Below, piece by piece: positions 28,967 to 36,468 of a stretch of DNA of 64,000 bases. The position numbers and the translations under genes are program-made. The DNA lies in contig JAPOXR010000049.1 of the NCBI GenBank assembly GCA_026706985.1, positions 1-64,000 on the forward strand, given 5' to 3'. Below the pieces are notes generated by a model that was given only the letters and a program-made list of their open reading frames with translations, was not told where the DNA came from and made no database searches. Source of the DNA: Paracoccaceae bacterium (GTDB lineage Bacteria > Pseudomonadota > Alphaproteobacteria > Rhodobacterales > Rhodobacteraceae). How positions within the stretch are numbered: the stretch's first letter is position 1; the number at the start of each line of letters is the position of its first letter.

Positions 28967-29820
28967 CGACCATGCTGCGCCGAATCATACCGACCACGGT
29001 GATATTCCGTTTGCAGCGGATTCTGCTGACCTGGCATTGGCGACGGTTGTTCTTTTATGTCCTTCCGATGGCAGTGGTCGCGATTGCGGGATATGGTTTG
29101 CTGATTTCCAAGGGCAACGGTATCCGGTTGTTCAATCAAGGCCTCGCCGCTTTTCAGCAGGCGGTCCACACCGAGCAGAGCAGAATTCACGGGTTTCAGG
29201 TACACGCCACTTCGGAACATTTGGAAGCGGAAATCGCGGCCTTGGTAAGTCTCGATTTTCCGGCTGATATCTTTTCCATCGATGCGGAATCATTGCTGCG
29301 AACTATCGAGGCACTGCCCGCTGTTGTCAGTGCTGATGTAAAGATTCAGCCGGGCGGTAGCCTTGTCATAACCGCAGTCGGACGCAGACCGGTGGCGGTT
29401 TGGCGCAATGGCGAACGACTCTCGCTGCTGGATGGCGACGGCATTGCTCTTGTGCAGTCGGTCGACCGGAAGGACTATATCGATTTGCCGCTTGTCGCCG
29501 GAGGAGGTGCCATCGGTTCGATACCTGAGGCGGTTCAACTCTACCATGCGCTGGAGGAACTTCAGGATTCCCTGCAGGGGTTGCTGCGGGTCGGCAACCG
29601 GCGTTGGGATTTGATCCTCGACGGCGGCAGGCGGGTGCTGCTGCCGGAGAAAGACCCCGTGCGTGCGGTCAATCGACTGATGTTCTTGAACCGGTCAGAC
29701 GCATTGCTGCAGCGTCAGTTGCGGCTTGTCGACCTGCGTGACCCGGGCCTGACCATTGTGCGTCTGACCGATTCATCGCTGCAGCTTCTGAAACCTTCGC
29801 TGCAGGATAACGATCTCTGA
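28954..29820 (+). CDS. ftsQ: Cell division protein FtsQ
   Basis: 288 residues from ATG 28954; ATG 28972, just past the ddl stop, is an equal alternative. Bitopic inner-membrane protein: basic N-terminus, one helix (LFFYVLPMAVVAIAGYGLLI), then a periplasmic POTRA-like domain (IHGFQVHATSEHLEAEIAALV, SIDAESLLRTIEALPAVVSADVKIQPGGSLVITAVGRRPVAVW) and a beta domain with KDYIDLPLVAGGGA. It scaffolds FtsL/FtsB at the divisome. The stop shares a base with the ftsA ATG. Confidence 0.92.
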   Translation: MPQIATMLRRIIPTTVIFRLQRILLTWHWRRLFFYVLPMAVVAIAGYGLLISKGNGIRLFNQGLAAFQQAVHTEQSRIHGFQVHATSEHLEAEIAALVSLDFPADIFSIDAESLLRTIEALPAVVSADVKIQPGGSLVITAVGRRPVAVWRNGERLSLLDGDGIALVQSVDRKDYIDLPLVAGGGAIGSIPEAVQLYHALEELQDSLQGLLRVGNRRWDLILDGGRRVLLPEKDPVRAVNRLMFLNRSDALLQRQLRLVDLRDPGLTIVRLTDSSLQLLKPSLQDNDL

Positions 29821-31145
29821 TGACCATAGATCCGATCGTTCAAAAGCGTGTCATGCGTGCCAACCGGCGTGAAGCCTGGCAGCGTGGCGTGGCGGCAGTC
29901 GTCGATCTTGGCACTTCGAAGACGTCCTGTGCGATTTTGGAATTCGAGCCGGGTCTGCCGGAACGGGCAGTGGAAAATCGAAATATCCCTTCCGCACTCT
30001 CAAGCTATAAGGTCATCGGTTATGCGACGACGCGCTCAAATGGTGTGTCGCGCGGCGAGATTCGGGATATCGGCAAACAGACAGACACGCTCCGTCTGGT
30101 CCTGTCCAAGGCGCAGCGAATGGCAAGGAAGAGCGTCAACCACCTGTTTGTCTGTCTGTCCGGCGGAGGGCCGCAGCCGTTTCATGTCTTCGGTGATGTG
30201 CGCCTGCGTGGTGACCATGTGACTGAACGCGATATCGCTGAAGCGCTCTATAATTGTGAGGTTCCCGATCCCGGACATGGGCGTGAATTCATGCATGCGC
30301 ATTTGATCAATTTTGCCGTCGATCATCAAACCGGTCTGCATGACCCCAGAGGCAAGGCGGGGAACCGTGTTTCCGTAGATATGCACCTCACCTCCTGCAA
30401 CAGCCGTACAATGTCGAATGCGGTCAGCTGTATCGAGGATTGCGGCTTGACCGTGTCCGGTGTCGCATCATCCGCCTATGTATCCGGATTGTCCACGCTC
30501 GTGGCGGAAGAGCAGGAGACCGGTTCCGCATGCATTGATATCGGCGCCGGCGTCACCAACATCGTGGTCTTTTTCAAAAACCACCTGGTGCATGTGTCGA
30601 CGCTGAATTTGGGCGGCGACGACATTACCGCCGAGATCGAGAATATGTTCTCTATTCCGAAACACGAGGCGGAAAGACTGAAGACTGTCCAGGGCAGCGT
30701 CATGAACACGAACCGGGATACCCGGACTTATTGTGAATTCAGGCGTGGCGACAATTCGGTCGGTCGAATTACCTGCTCCGAACTCATCCGTGTGATCAGA
30801 CCCTGCGTCGAGGAAATCCTGGATCGCGTGGCGGCTTCCCTCAATAGCGCCGGTTTTCCCGATGTGCCCGGTAACAGTATTGTTTTGACAGGAGGCTGTA
30901 TCGATACGCTGGATCTGGAGGAATTGGCCAAGCAGATGTTGGGACAGCAGACCCGCTTCGGCCGGCCGCTCCGGCTGCGCGGTTTGCCACAGGCCATGAC
31001 CGGCCCGCAATATTCGTCACTGGTCGGGCTCTGTCTGCATGCGGTGTTGCCGCAGGATGAATATTGGGATTTTCCTGATGTGCAGACCGAAATTGAAAAA
31101 AATGTCCTGGATCGAACATTCCGCTGGATGGCACGCAACTGGTAA
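29820..31145 (+). CDS. ftsA: Cell division protein FtsA
   Basis: 441 residues, actin-like ATPase tethering FtsZ to the membrane. Seen: AAVVDLGTSKTSCAIL (phosphate 1), an SHS2/1C region after about residue 100, GSACIDIGAGVTNIVVFF (phosphate 2), and NSIVLTGGCIDTLDLEELA (adenosine). The C-terminus FRWMARNW is amphipathic and suits the membrane-targeting sequence. Normal length for the group. Confidence 0.94.
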   Translation: MTIDPIVQKRVMRANRREAWQRGVAAVVDLGTSKTSCAILEFEPGLPERAVENRNIPSALSSYKVIGYATTRSNGVSRGEIRDIGKQTDTLRLVLSKAQRMARKSVNHLFVCLSGGGPQPFHVFGDVRLRGDHVTERDIAEALYNCEVPDPGHGREFMHAHLINFAVDHQTGLHDPRGKAGNRVSVDMHLTSCNSRTMSNAVSCIEDCGLTVSGVASSAYVSGLSTLVAEEQETGSACIDIGAGVTNIVVFFKNHLVHVSTLNLGGDDITAEIENMFSIPKHEAERLKTVQGSVMNTNRDTRTYCEFRRGDNSVGRITCSELIRVIRPCVEEILDRVAASLNSAGFPDVPGNSIVLTGGCIDTLDLEELAKQMLGQQTRFGRPLRLRGLPQAMTGPQYSSLVGLCLHAVLPQDEYWDFPDVQTEIEKNVLDRTFRWMARNW

Positions 31146-31284
31146 CCGGCGAATCGGCAACAATTCTAAAGTTTTTTCATGTTTTTTGATGCTTTCCCCG
31201 AATCAATAGCTTAGAATACGTTTTGGCACCGAAAATAAGAAAAAACCGAACTCGGTGCCGGGCAGTAATGAGGTGGGTTGAGTC
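31146..31284 (+). promoter_or_regulatory. ftsZ upstream region with clustered GANTC sites
   Basis: 139-bp gap between ftsA and ftsZ, T- and A-rich. A possible -10 TAGAAT sits at 31212-31217. GANTC, the target of the alphaproteobacterial cell-cycle methyltransferase CcrM, occurs at 31151, 31200, 31280, and inside the coding start at 31294 and 31299. GAGGTGGG lies just before the ATG as ribosome-binding site. Confidence 0.5.
31225..31259 (+). repeat. Inverted repeat in the ftsZ leader
   Basis: GGCACCGA and TCGGTGCC pair perfectly around a 19-nt A-rich loop, ending 25 bp before the ftsZ ATG. It could be an mRNA stem-loop affecting ftsZ translation or an operator. It is not followed by a U-tract, so it is not an obvious terminator. 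Confidence 0.55.
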
Positions 31285-32769
31285 ATGTCACTCGAATCGA
31301 TTCATGTGCCAGCAAATAGATCGTTGGCTCCGAAAATTTGTGTCTTCGGTGTCGGGGGTGCCGGATGCAGTGCGGTCAAGACAATGATGTCTCAGGGTCT
31401 TACCGGGGTTGAGTTTGTTGTTGCGAATACAGATGCACAGATCCTGCAGGAACTTGAGGGCGCGACGAGAATACAATTGGGCCTGAATGTCACCCAGGGA
31501 CTTGGGGCCGGGGCGGATCCCAAAGTCGGCAAATTGGCGGCCGAGGAAAGCGCGGACCTGATCAGGGAACAGCTTGAAGGCGTTCACTTGACTTTTGTTA
31601 TGGCCGGCATGGGCGGAGGCACCGGAACCGGTGCCGCGCCGGTGGTTGCGAAAATCGCCTGCGAAATGGAAGTGCTCACTGTCGGTGTTGTAACCAAACC
31701 TTTCGGCTTTGAAGGCGAGCAGCGTATGTCGGTCGCACAGTCCGGGGTTCAGGAATTGCGCAACAATGTCCATACCAGTGTCGTGATTCCCAATCAGAAT
31801 CTGTTTCAGTTGACCAATGAACGGACACCATTGGACGATGCGTTCGGAATGGCGGATGATGTTCTGATCGAGGGTGTGAAGAGCATTACCGAACTGATCA
31901 TGCGGCCGGGCCGGATCAATCTGGACTTTGCCGATGTGCGCACCGTGCTGATGGAAATGGGTTCGTCGATGTTGGGAACGGGCGAGGGCGAAGGTGAGGA
32001 CCGGGCAAAGGTCGCTGCCAACCGGGCCATGTGCAACCGGTTGCTGGAAGACACCAAGCTCGAACATGCGAAAGCGGTTCTGATCAGCGTTACCGGCGGA
32101 GCCGACCAGGGCCTGTTTGATCTGCATGATGCTTCCGAGGAAGTCCGGAAAAATGTCGGTCCGAACACGCAGTTGATTGTGGGTTCGACGATTGATCCGG
32201 AATATCAAGGTCGGATCAAGGTTTCGCTCATTGCCTCCGGAATGGGGAGGGGAGCGGCCTCCTTCGACTTCCCCGTGGACGAGGCCGCCGGGTCAAGCAC
32301 CTGGATTTCGGATCATCAAGCCGAGGAGCAACCGGAGGAAGAGGAATTTCCGGAAGGTGACTTCCAGCCGCATAACGCCGCGTGGCCGCATGCCGAGGAT
32401 CAGCCCGAAATCGCTGAATCCTCAACGCCGGAAGTGGCCGACACAGAAGTTGACGTGCCACAGGATGTCGAGGAGGAGGCGGGTGCCAAATCCAATGGTC
32501 GTTGGAGCCGGGCCTTTGTCGCACCGAAGCTTTCGCCGAATGAGGCAAGCGGGGAATCATCCGCGCCATCACCTGCCGCACCGCGTTCGGGCAACCCGTT
32601 GGTCAGCGCCATCAGGCGCATGACATTCGGTTCAGACTCCAGGGAAAGCAACCTGACTGACAAAACCCGGGACCCGGCATTGCAGTCAAGGGTTGAGGCA
32701 CCGGAAGATCATCCTGACAGTGAGGAAGAGCGCCGGATTCCAGCATTTATGCGCCGGCAAGCCAACTGA
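31285..32769 (+). CDS. ftsZ: Cell division GTPase FtsZ
   Basis: 494 residues, tubulin-like GTPase forming the Z-ring. Seen: ICVFGVGGAGCSAVKTM, the tubulin signature GMGGGTGTGAAP, and INLDFADVRTVLMEMGSSMLGTG. The globular core ends near residue 320 (IKVSLIASGMG). A long acidic, Pro/Glu-rich linker of about 160 residues follows, typical of alphaproteobacteria, and then the conserved tail peptide RRIPAFMRRQAN that binds FtsA. The stop codon lies within a terminator-like hairpin. Confidence 0.97.
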   Translation: MSLESIHVPANRSLAPKICVFGVGGAGCSAVKTMMSQGLTGVEFVVANTDAQILQELEGATRIQLGLNVTQGLGAGADPKVGKLAAEESADLIREQLEGVHLTFVMAGMGGGTGTGAAPVVAKIACEMEVLTVGVVTKPFGFEGEQRMSVAQSGVQELRNNVHTSVVIPNQNLFQLTNERTPLDDAFGMADDVLIEGVKSITELIMRPGRINLDFADVRTVLMEMGSSMLGTGEGEGEDRAKVAANRAMCNRLLEDTKLEHAKAVLISVTGGADQGLFDLHDASEEVRKNVGPNTQLIVGSTIDPEYQGRIKVSLIASGMGRGAASFDFPVDEAAGSSTWISDHQAEEQPEEEEFPEGDFQPHNAAWPHAEDQPEIAESSTPEVADTEVDVPQDVEEEAGAKSNGRWSRAFVAPKLSPNEASGESSAPSPAAPRSGNPLVSAIRRMTFGSDSRESNLTDKTRDPALQSRVEAPEDHPDSEEERRIPAFMRRQAN

Positions 32770-32794
32770 TTGCCGGAGGTGCCCTTCGGCAATC
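32768..32794 (+). terminator. Hairpin at the ftsZ stop codon
   Basis: GATTGCCG / CGGCAATC, 8-bp perfect stem with an 11-nt loop, starting inside the ftsZ TGA. It is followed by GGGCTTCATTT rather than a strong T-run, so termination may be partial. It marks the end of the contiguous dcw transcription unit. Confidence 0.5.
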
Positions 32795-33238
32795 GGGCTT
32801 CATTTATCATCTGCTCCGCAACGAAGGGCGGACAACCGGCAGGTTTTCAGGCAGTGCCTTGATACGGTTTCGAGAAGCACTTCGGAATTCAAAAACAGTG
32901 TGCTCAGGCGCGTACGTCGACGGGCGGATTCGACCTCAGGCATGTGGTTGTTGACGGCATGACCGCGCTGACCCGTCAGGAAGCGAATGGGATCAGGTGC
33001 GTGTTTGTCTACCCTCTACATTTAGTTAGAACGTTGCGCAAAGAGTAGCGCAGGCAAAAAAGAAACAGGAAAGCCGGCATATCGTTTCAAGCGATGGAAA
33101 ATGGGTTGCCCTCAATCCGTTCCAGCTTATCCACAGCCACCTTCTGGTTCCTTCCCGATTCTCAACGCGTATGGGGCGCATCGCCTTGCGCGGGGACAAC
33201 TGCCTTCGTAAGGGAAGCGGGTGCAGGAGAGAGTAGCG
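32795..33238. other. Gene-poor stretch between ftsZ and the ATPase gene
   Basis: About 440 bp with no ORF that has coding character. It contains GCGC-flanked and purine-rich pieces (AGGCAAAAAAGAAACAGGAAAG), a perfect DnaA-box sequence TTATCCACA at 33127-33135, and the ATPase ribosome-binding site near its end. It may hold the promoter of the ATPase operon and a junction of the inserted segment; no integrase, att-like repeat or transposon end was recognised. Confidence 0.5.
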
Positions 33239-34753
33239 ATGAGCAAAAAAGCAGTTGAAGGCTCACTTGAACTCGAAATCACTGATTTTGGGCCTATCGC
33301 CCGGGCAAAGGTCGACCTGCGTCCGCTGACGGTGTTCGTCGGGCCAAGCAACACAGGTAAATCCTATCTGGCAATCCTGATATATGCGCTTCATCGATTT
33401 TTCGGGCAAGAAAATGACTATTTTTACCGGCGTTTACGTAATGCCATAGATCCGGAAGATCCGAAAATGAAGGACCTGTCCGATCAGAGCTTCAGGAATT
33501 TCCAAGAAATTGTGGACTCCATAGAAGATGTATCACCTGGTGATATTGGCAATGTCACACTAACCCCTGCATCTGCTGAAGCTCTCCGATCATTTCTTGA
33601 TAAGAATGCAGAAGCTCTGGCCAGCGAAATTGGGCGGTGCTTTGGCCTTGGCGAAACTCGTGCTCTTACCCGAAAGGGAAGGCCACATGCTCGTATCGCT
33701 ATGCGTCGACGAATGTCCAATGATTCGGAATTCGGGGAACATACGTTGACACTCGGACGCAAGACCGAATTCAAGACAGCAATTCCCTCAGGGATTCCAA
33801 TACCGTTCGACTACGAAACGAATACGTTTCCGAGGAGATATTTTCTCGAGCAATATAAAGGAACTGGCAGACGGAAAGTTACCAGCCGACAACGTCGCAT
33901 TTTGGAACGGGATATAATGTCGATTGTCAGCAGCCTGTTGATGCCTTCTGCGGTTGGTATTCTGCAATTGCCAGCGTTCTACCTGCCGGCGGATCGTACC
34001 GGCGTGATGCACGCGCACAATGTCGTGGTCAGTGCCTTGATTGCAAGTGCACCATCAGCCGGTTTTCGCCCGGCCGCCCGAACACCTATGCTTTCCGGGG
34101 TGCTGGCGGACTTTCTCGAACAGTTGGTCGGTATCGGCCTTCCCGAACCGTGGCAGCGAAAAACTCAATCGGATCTTGGTAAGAGAATAGAGGAGAGTGT
34201 ACTTAAAGGGTCAATCCGCATCGACCGTGCGGCGACCACTGATTACCCAAGCTTTGCTTACCGACCTATAGGTTGGAACGACGATTTAGCGCTGGCAAAC
34301 GCGTCGTCCATGGTTTCAGAACTTGCACCTGTGGTTTTGTATCTCCGTCATCTGGTCAAAACCGGCCACATTTTGATCGTAGAAGAGCCGGAATCACATC
34401 TCCATCCGGCGATGCAGGTCGAGTTTACCCGCCAGCTTGCTGCACTTGTCGATAGAGGAATTCACCTGATTGTCACCACCCATAGCGAGTGGCTGCTTGA
34501 AGAGCTGGCCAACATTGTACGACGTTCCGAACTCAACAAACATAAGCGCAGCGATTTTGTCAGCGACGTCGCACTTCGTCCTGAACAGGTTGGAGTATGG
34601 CTGTTCGAGCCCAAGTCACGACCGAAGGGATCGATCGTCAAAGAAATTCGACTGGATAGCACCGGAACGTATCCTACAGACTATGACGAAGTTGCTGAGG
34701 CACTGCATAACGATTGGGCCGAGATCACAAGTCAAATCGGGAATGGTTCGTGA
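33239..34753 (+). CDS. AAA/ABC-type ATPase of putative two-gene defence module
   Basis: 504 residues from ATG 33239, with AGGAGA 8 nt upstream; the track start is six codons too early. It belongs to the OLD/RecF-like (AAA_15/AAA_21) ATPases. Seen: LEITDFGPIARAKVDLRPLTVFVGPSNTGKS with Walker A at residues 35-42, a large insertion, a signature-like helix NASSMVSELAPVVLYLR, Walker B ILIVEEPESHLHP at about 379, and the switch His in LIVTTHSEWLLEEL at about 413. It has no TOPRIM domain, unlike OLD or AriB partners. Its stop overlaps the next gene as GTGA. Base composition looks less GC-rich than the dcw genes on either side. Inferred role: sensor/motor ATPase of an anti-phage or similar stress system; unproven. 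Confidence 0.8.
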   Translation: MSKKAVEGSLELEITDFGPIARAKVDLRPLTVFVGPSNTGKSYLAILIYALHRFFGQENDYFYRRLRNAIDPEDPKMKDLSDQSFRNFQEIVDSIEDVSPGDIGNVTLTPASAEALRSFLDKNAEALASEIGRCFGLGETRALTRKGRPHARIAMRRRMSNDSEFGEHTLTLGRKTEFKTAIPSGIPIPFDYETNTFPRRYFLEQYKGTGRRKVTSRQRRILERDIMSIVSSLLMPSAVGILQLPAFYLPADRTGVMHAHNVVVSALIASAPSAGFRPAARTPMLSGVLADFLEQLVGIGLPEPWQRKTQSDLGKRIEESVLKGSIRIDRAATTDYPSFAYRPIGWNDDLALANASSMVSELAPVVLYLRHLVKTGHILIVEEPESHLHPAMQVEFTRQLAALVDRGIHLIVTTHSEWLLEELANIVRRSELNKHKRSDFVSDVALRPEQVGVWLFEPKSRPKGSIVKEIRLDSTGTYPTDYDEVAEALHNDWAEITSQIGNGS

Positions 34754-35235
34754 CGGTTTTTTTGGACCGGGTTCGCAGCAAGTTGAATTGCAAATGTCTG
34801 GTCAAAAGCGGTTTGAACAAAAACGGGTGCAAGATCTCGATGGCGAATGCACCAAGTTTACGTTTGGTCGTTGACTTCGACAAACCGGGGTCACCGCTGC
34901 CCTCAAACTCGACACGCTGTGACTATCTCGTGATTGCTGAAGATGCGCGGGGTTCAGGTTTGATCATGCCGCTTGAATTGAAGCGGGGAAGTCTGGATGC
35001 GGGTCAAGTCATCAAGCAGTTACAAGCCGGGGCGCAGGCAGCAGAGGGACTCGTTCCCAAAGGCGGGTCCGTCAGTTTCCTCCCGGTCGTTGCCTCAGGG
35101 TCAATAAAGAAGCATGAACGCATTAGGCTGAGGAAAAGAGGCACAATCCGGTTTCGCGAGCATTATAAACCGGTCCGGCGTATTTCGTGTGGTGCACGAT
35201 TGGTCGATGCGGTTGATGCGATTAAGGAAAAGTGA
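34750..35235 (+). CDS. Small putative PD-(D/E)XK nuclease-like partner of the ATPase
   Basis: 161 residues from GTG 34750, chosen because it overlaps the ATPase stop as GTGA; the track uses a TTG 12 codons earlier. No family was recognised outright. The central segment RCDYLVIAEDARGSGLIMPLELKRG gives Asp58 on one predicted strand and Glu76-x-Lys78 on the next. A helix VIKQLQAGAQ with Gln90 follows. This D...ExK...Q order is that of RecB-like PD-(D/E)XK nucleases. The C-terminal half is strongly basic (SIKKHERIRLRKRGTIRFREHYKPVRR), suiting nucleic-acid binding. It probably acts with the ATPase as effector. Alternative: a non-catalytic DNA- or RNA-binding subunit. Confidence 0.6.
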   Translation: MTVFLDRVRSKLNCKCLVKSGLNKNGCKISMANAPSLRLVVDFDKPGSPLPSNSTRCDYLVIAEDARGSGLIMPLELKRGSLDAGQVIKQLQAGAQAAEGLVPKGGSVSFLPVVASGSIKKHERIRLRKRGTIRFREHYKPVRRISCGARLVDAVDAIKEK

Positions 35236-35435
35236 TTGTTGCACGTGTTGGGTTTATCTCGTCCGTCGGCCCTGTGGCTTGGATCGCATGGCTTATAGCG
35301 CATTACCTGACACACGAATTACTTTCCTTTGGAGCCGGTGGTGATTCAAGGTGTGTCGGGAGAGGTTTGCTGGAGCGTCCATCCCATCAATTTATTGCCC
35401 TGTACTGCAACATATTGTTTCAATTCTTAATTTGA
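35232..35435 (+). CDS. Tiny ORF chained to the nuclease-like gene
   Basis: 67 codons from a GTG that overlaps the upstream stop as GTGA, the same linkage as between the two preceding genes. The product would have one hydrophobic stretch (VGFISSVGPVAWIAWLIAHYL) near the N-terminus. No homology recognised and no strong ribosome-binding site. It may be a small membrane component or a chance reading frame in the spacer before lpxC. Confidence 0.25.
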   Translation: MIVARVGFISSVGPVAWIAWLIAHYLTHELLSFGAGGDSRCVGRGLLERPSHQFIALYCNILFQFLI

Positions 35436-35491
35436 ACACAAGGTGGGCAATTGTTACGAGTTCGGGTGAGCAAAGTATCAGGCGTTTACTC

Positions 35492-36409
35492 GTGCAGACA
35501 ACAATCGCCGAATCGTTCAGATTGGCAGATCTGGCGCTTCACTCCGGGCAGGAGAGCAGCGTTACATTTTTCCCGGCACCGGTGAATACCGGGATCATTT
35601 TCAGGCGAACCGATGTTCTGGACGCCGATGCCATTATCCCCGCCCGGGTTGAATATGTCAGCGATGTGACGCTTTGCACTAAAGTCACGAATGCGGACGG
35701 CGTTTCCGTTTCAACCATTGAACATGCGTTGGCGGGGCTGGCCGCATGCGGTGTTCGTAATGCGGTTCTGGAAGTCAGCGGACCGGAATTGCCGGCTCTG
35801 GATGGCAGTGCATTGCCCTATGTCATAAAGATTCTGGAAGTCGGGGTGAAGCCGTTGGATATGCCGGTGAAGGTGATCAGGATATTGAAGCCGGTGAGTG
35901 TGGAATTTGATGGTGTGCGGGCTTCGCTTGAACCTTCAGAACAGGCGGAAATGGATTTCACCATCAATTTTCCGGAGCCGATCGGAAATCAGAACCGGTC
36001 AATGATTTTGGCAAATGGCTCGATCGCGCGGCATCTCTCAGACAGCCGGACATTCTGCATACGCTCGCAGATCGAATCTCTGCTCAGCAACGGATTCGGT
36101 CTCGGCGGCAACAATGAGAATGTGCTGGTGGCGGATTGCGAGAATAACCGCTTCCTCGGCGAGCCGCGGCATAAGGATGAATGCGTCCGCCACAAAATGC
36201 TGGATGCGGTGGGCGATCTGTCGCTTGCGGGCAGTCCCATCATCGGGAAATTCAGAGGATATCGCTCCGGGCACCAGACAACGGTGGCACTGCTGAGGCA
36301 ATTATTCGCCGAGGAGGGTGCCTTTGAGCTGTCGGATGCCGACAGCGATACAGCTGCCAGGCTCCCCGGCGCCGGTGTGCATATCCGGGATGTTCCCCCG
36401 GCTCATTAG
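35492..36409 (+). CDS. lpxC: UDP-3-O-acyl-N-acetylglucosamine deacetylase
   Basis: About 305 residues from GTG 35492 (VQTTIAESFRLADLALHSG), which aligns with the usual LpxC N-terminus. The 352-aa track ORF starts too far upstream, and no ATG is suitably placed. Zn enzyme committing to lipid A synthesis. Seen: VSTIEHALAGLAACG (catalytic Glu and Zn His), RTFCIRSQIESLLSNGFGLGGNNENVLV, VRHKMLDAVGDLSLAG (Zn His and Asp), and YRSGHQTTVALLR (catalytic His). It is separated from ftsZ by the ATPase module. Confidence 0.93.
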   Translation: MQTTIAESFRLADLALHSGQESSVTFFPAPVNTGIIFRRTDVLDADAIIPARVEYVSDVTLCTKVTNADGVSVSTIEHALAGLAACGVRNAVLEVSGPELPALDGSALPYVIKILEVGVKPLDMPVKVIRILKPVSVEFDGVRASLEPSEQAEMDFTINFPEPIGNQNRSMILANGSIARHLSDSRTFCIRSQIESLLSNGFGLGGNNENVLVADCENNRFLGEPRHKDECVRHKMLDAVGDLSLAGSPIIGKFRGYRSGHQTTVALLRQLFAEEGAFELSDADSDTAARLPGAGVHIRDVPPAH

Positions 36410-36424
36410 CCGACAATTCTAAAT

Positions 36425-36438
36425 CCGGTTGAAACCGG
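36425..36438 (+). terminator. Small hairpin between lpxC and bamD
   Basis: CCGGT-TGAA-ACCGG stem-loop in the 59-bp spacer, without a T-run. It may be a weak attenuator or a processing site. Confidence 0.3.
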
Positions 36439-36468
36439 CTACCTCTTGGCGTTAGTCAGGTCTGGCTG

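Noticed and set aside
32768-33238. Possible integrase, att site or CRISPR near the ATPase insertion
   Set aside because: I found no tyrosine-recombinase ORF, no matching direct repeats flanking the module, and no spaced repeats in the interval.
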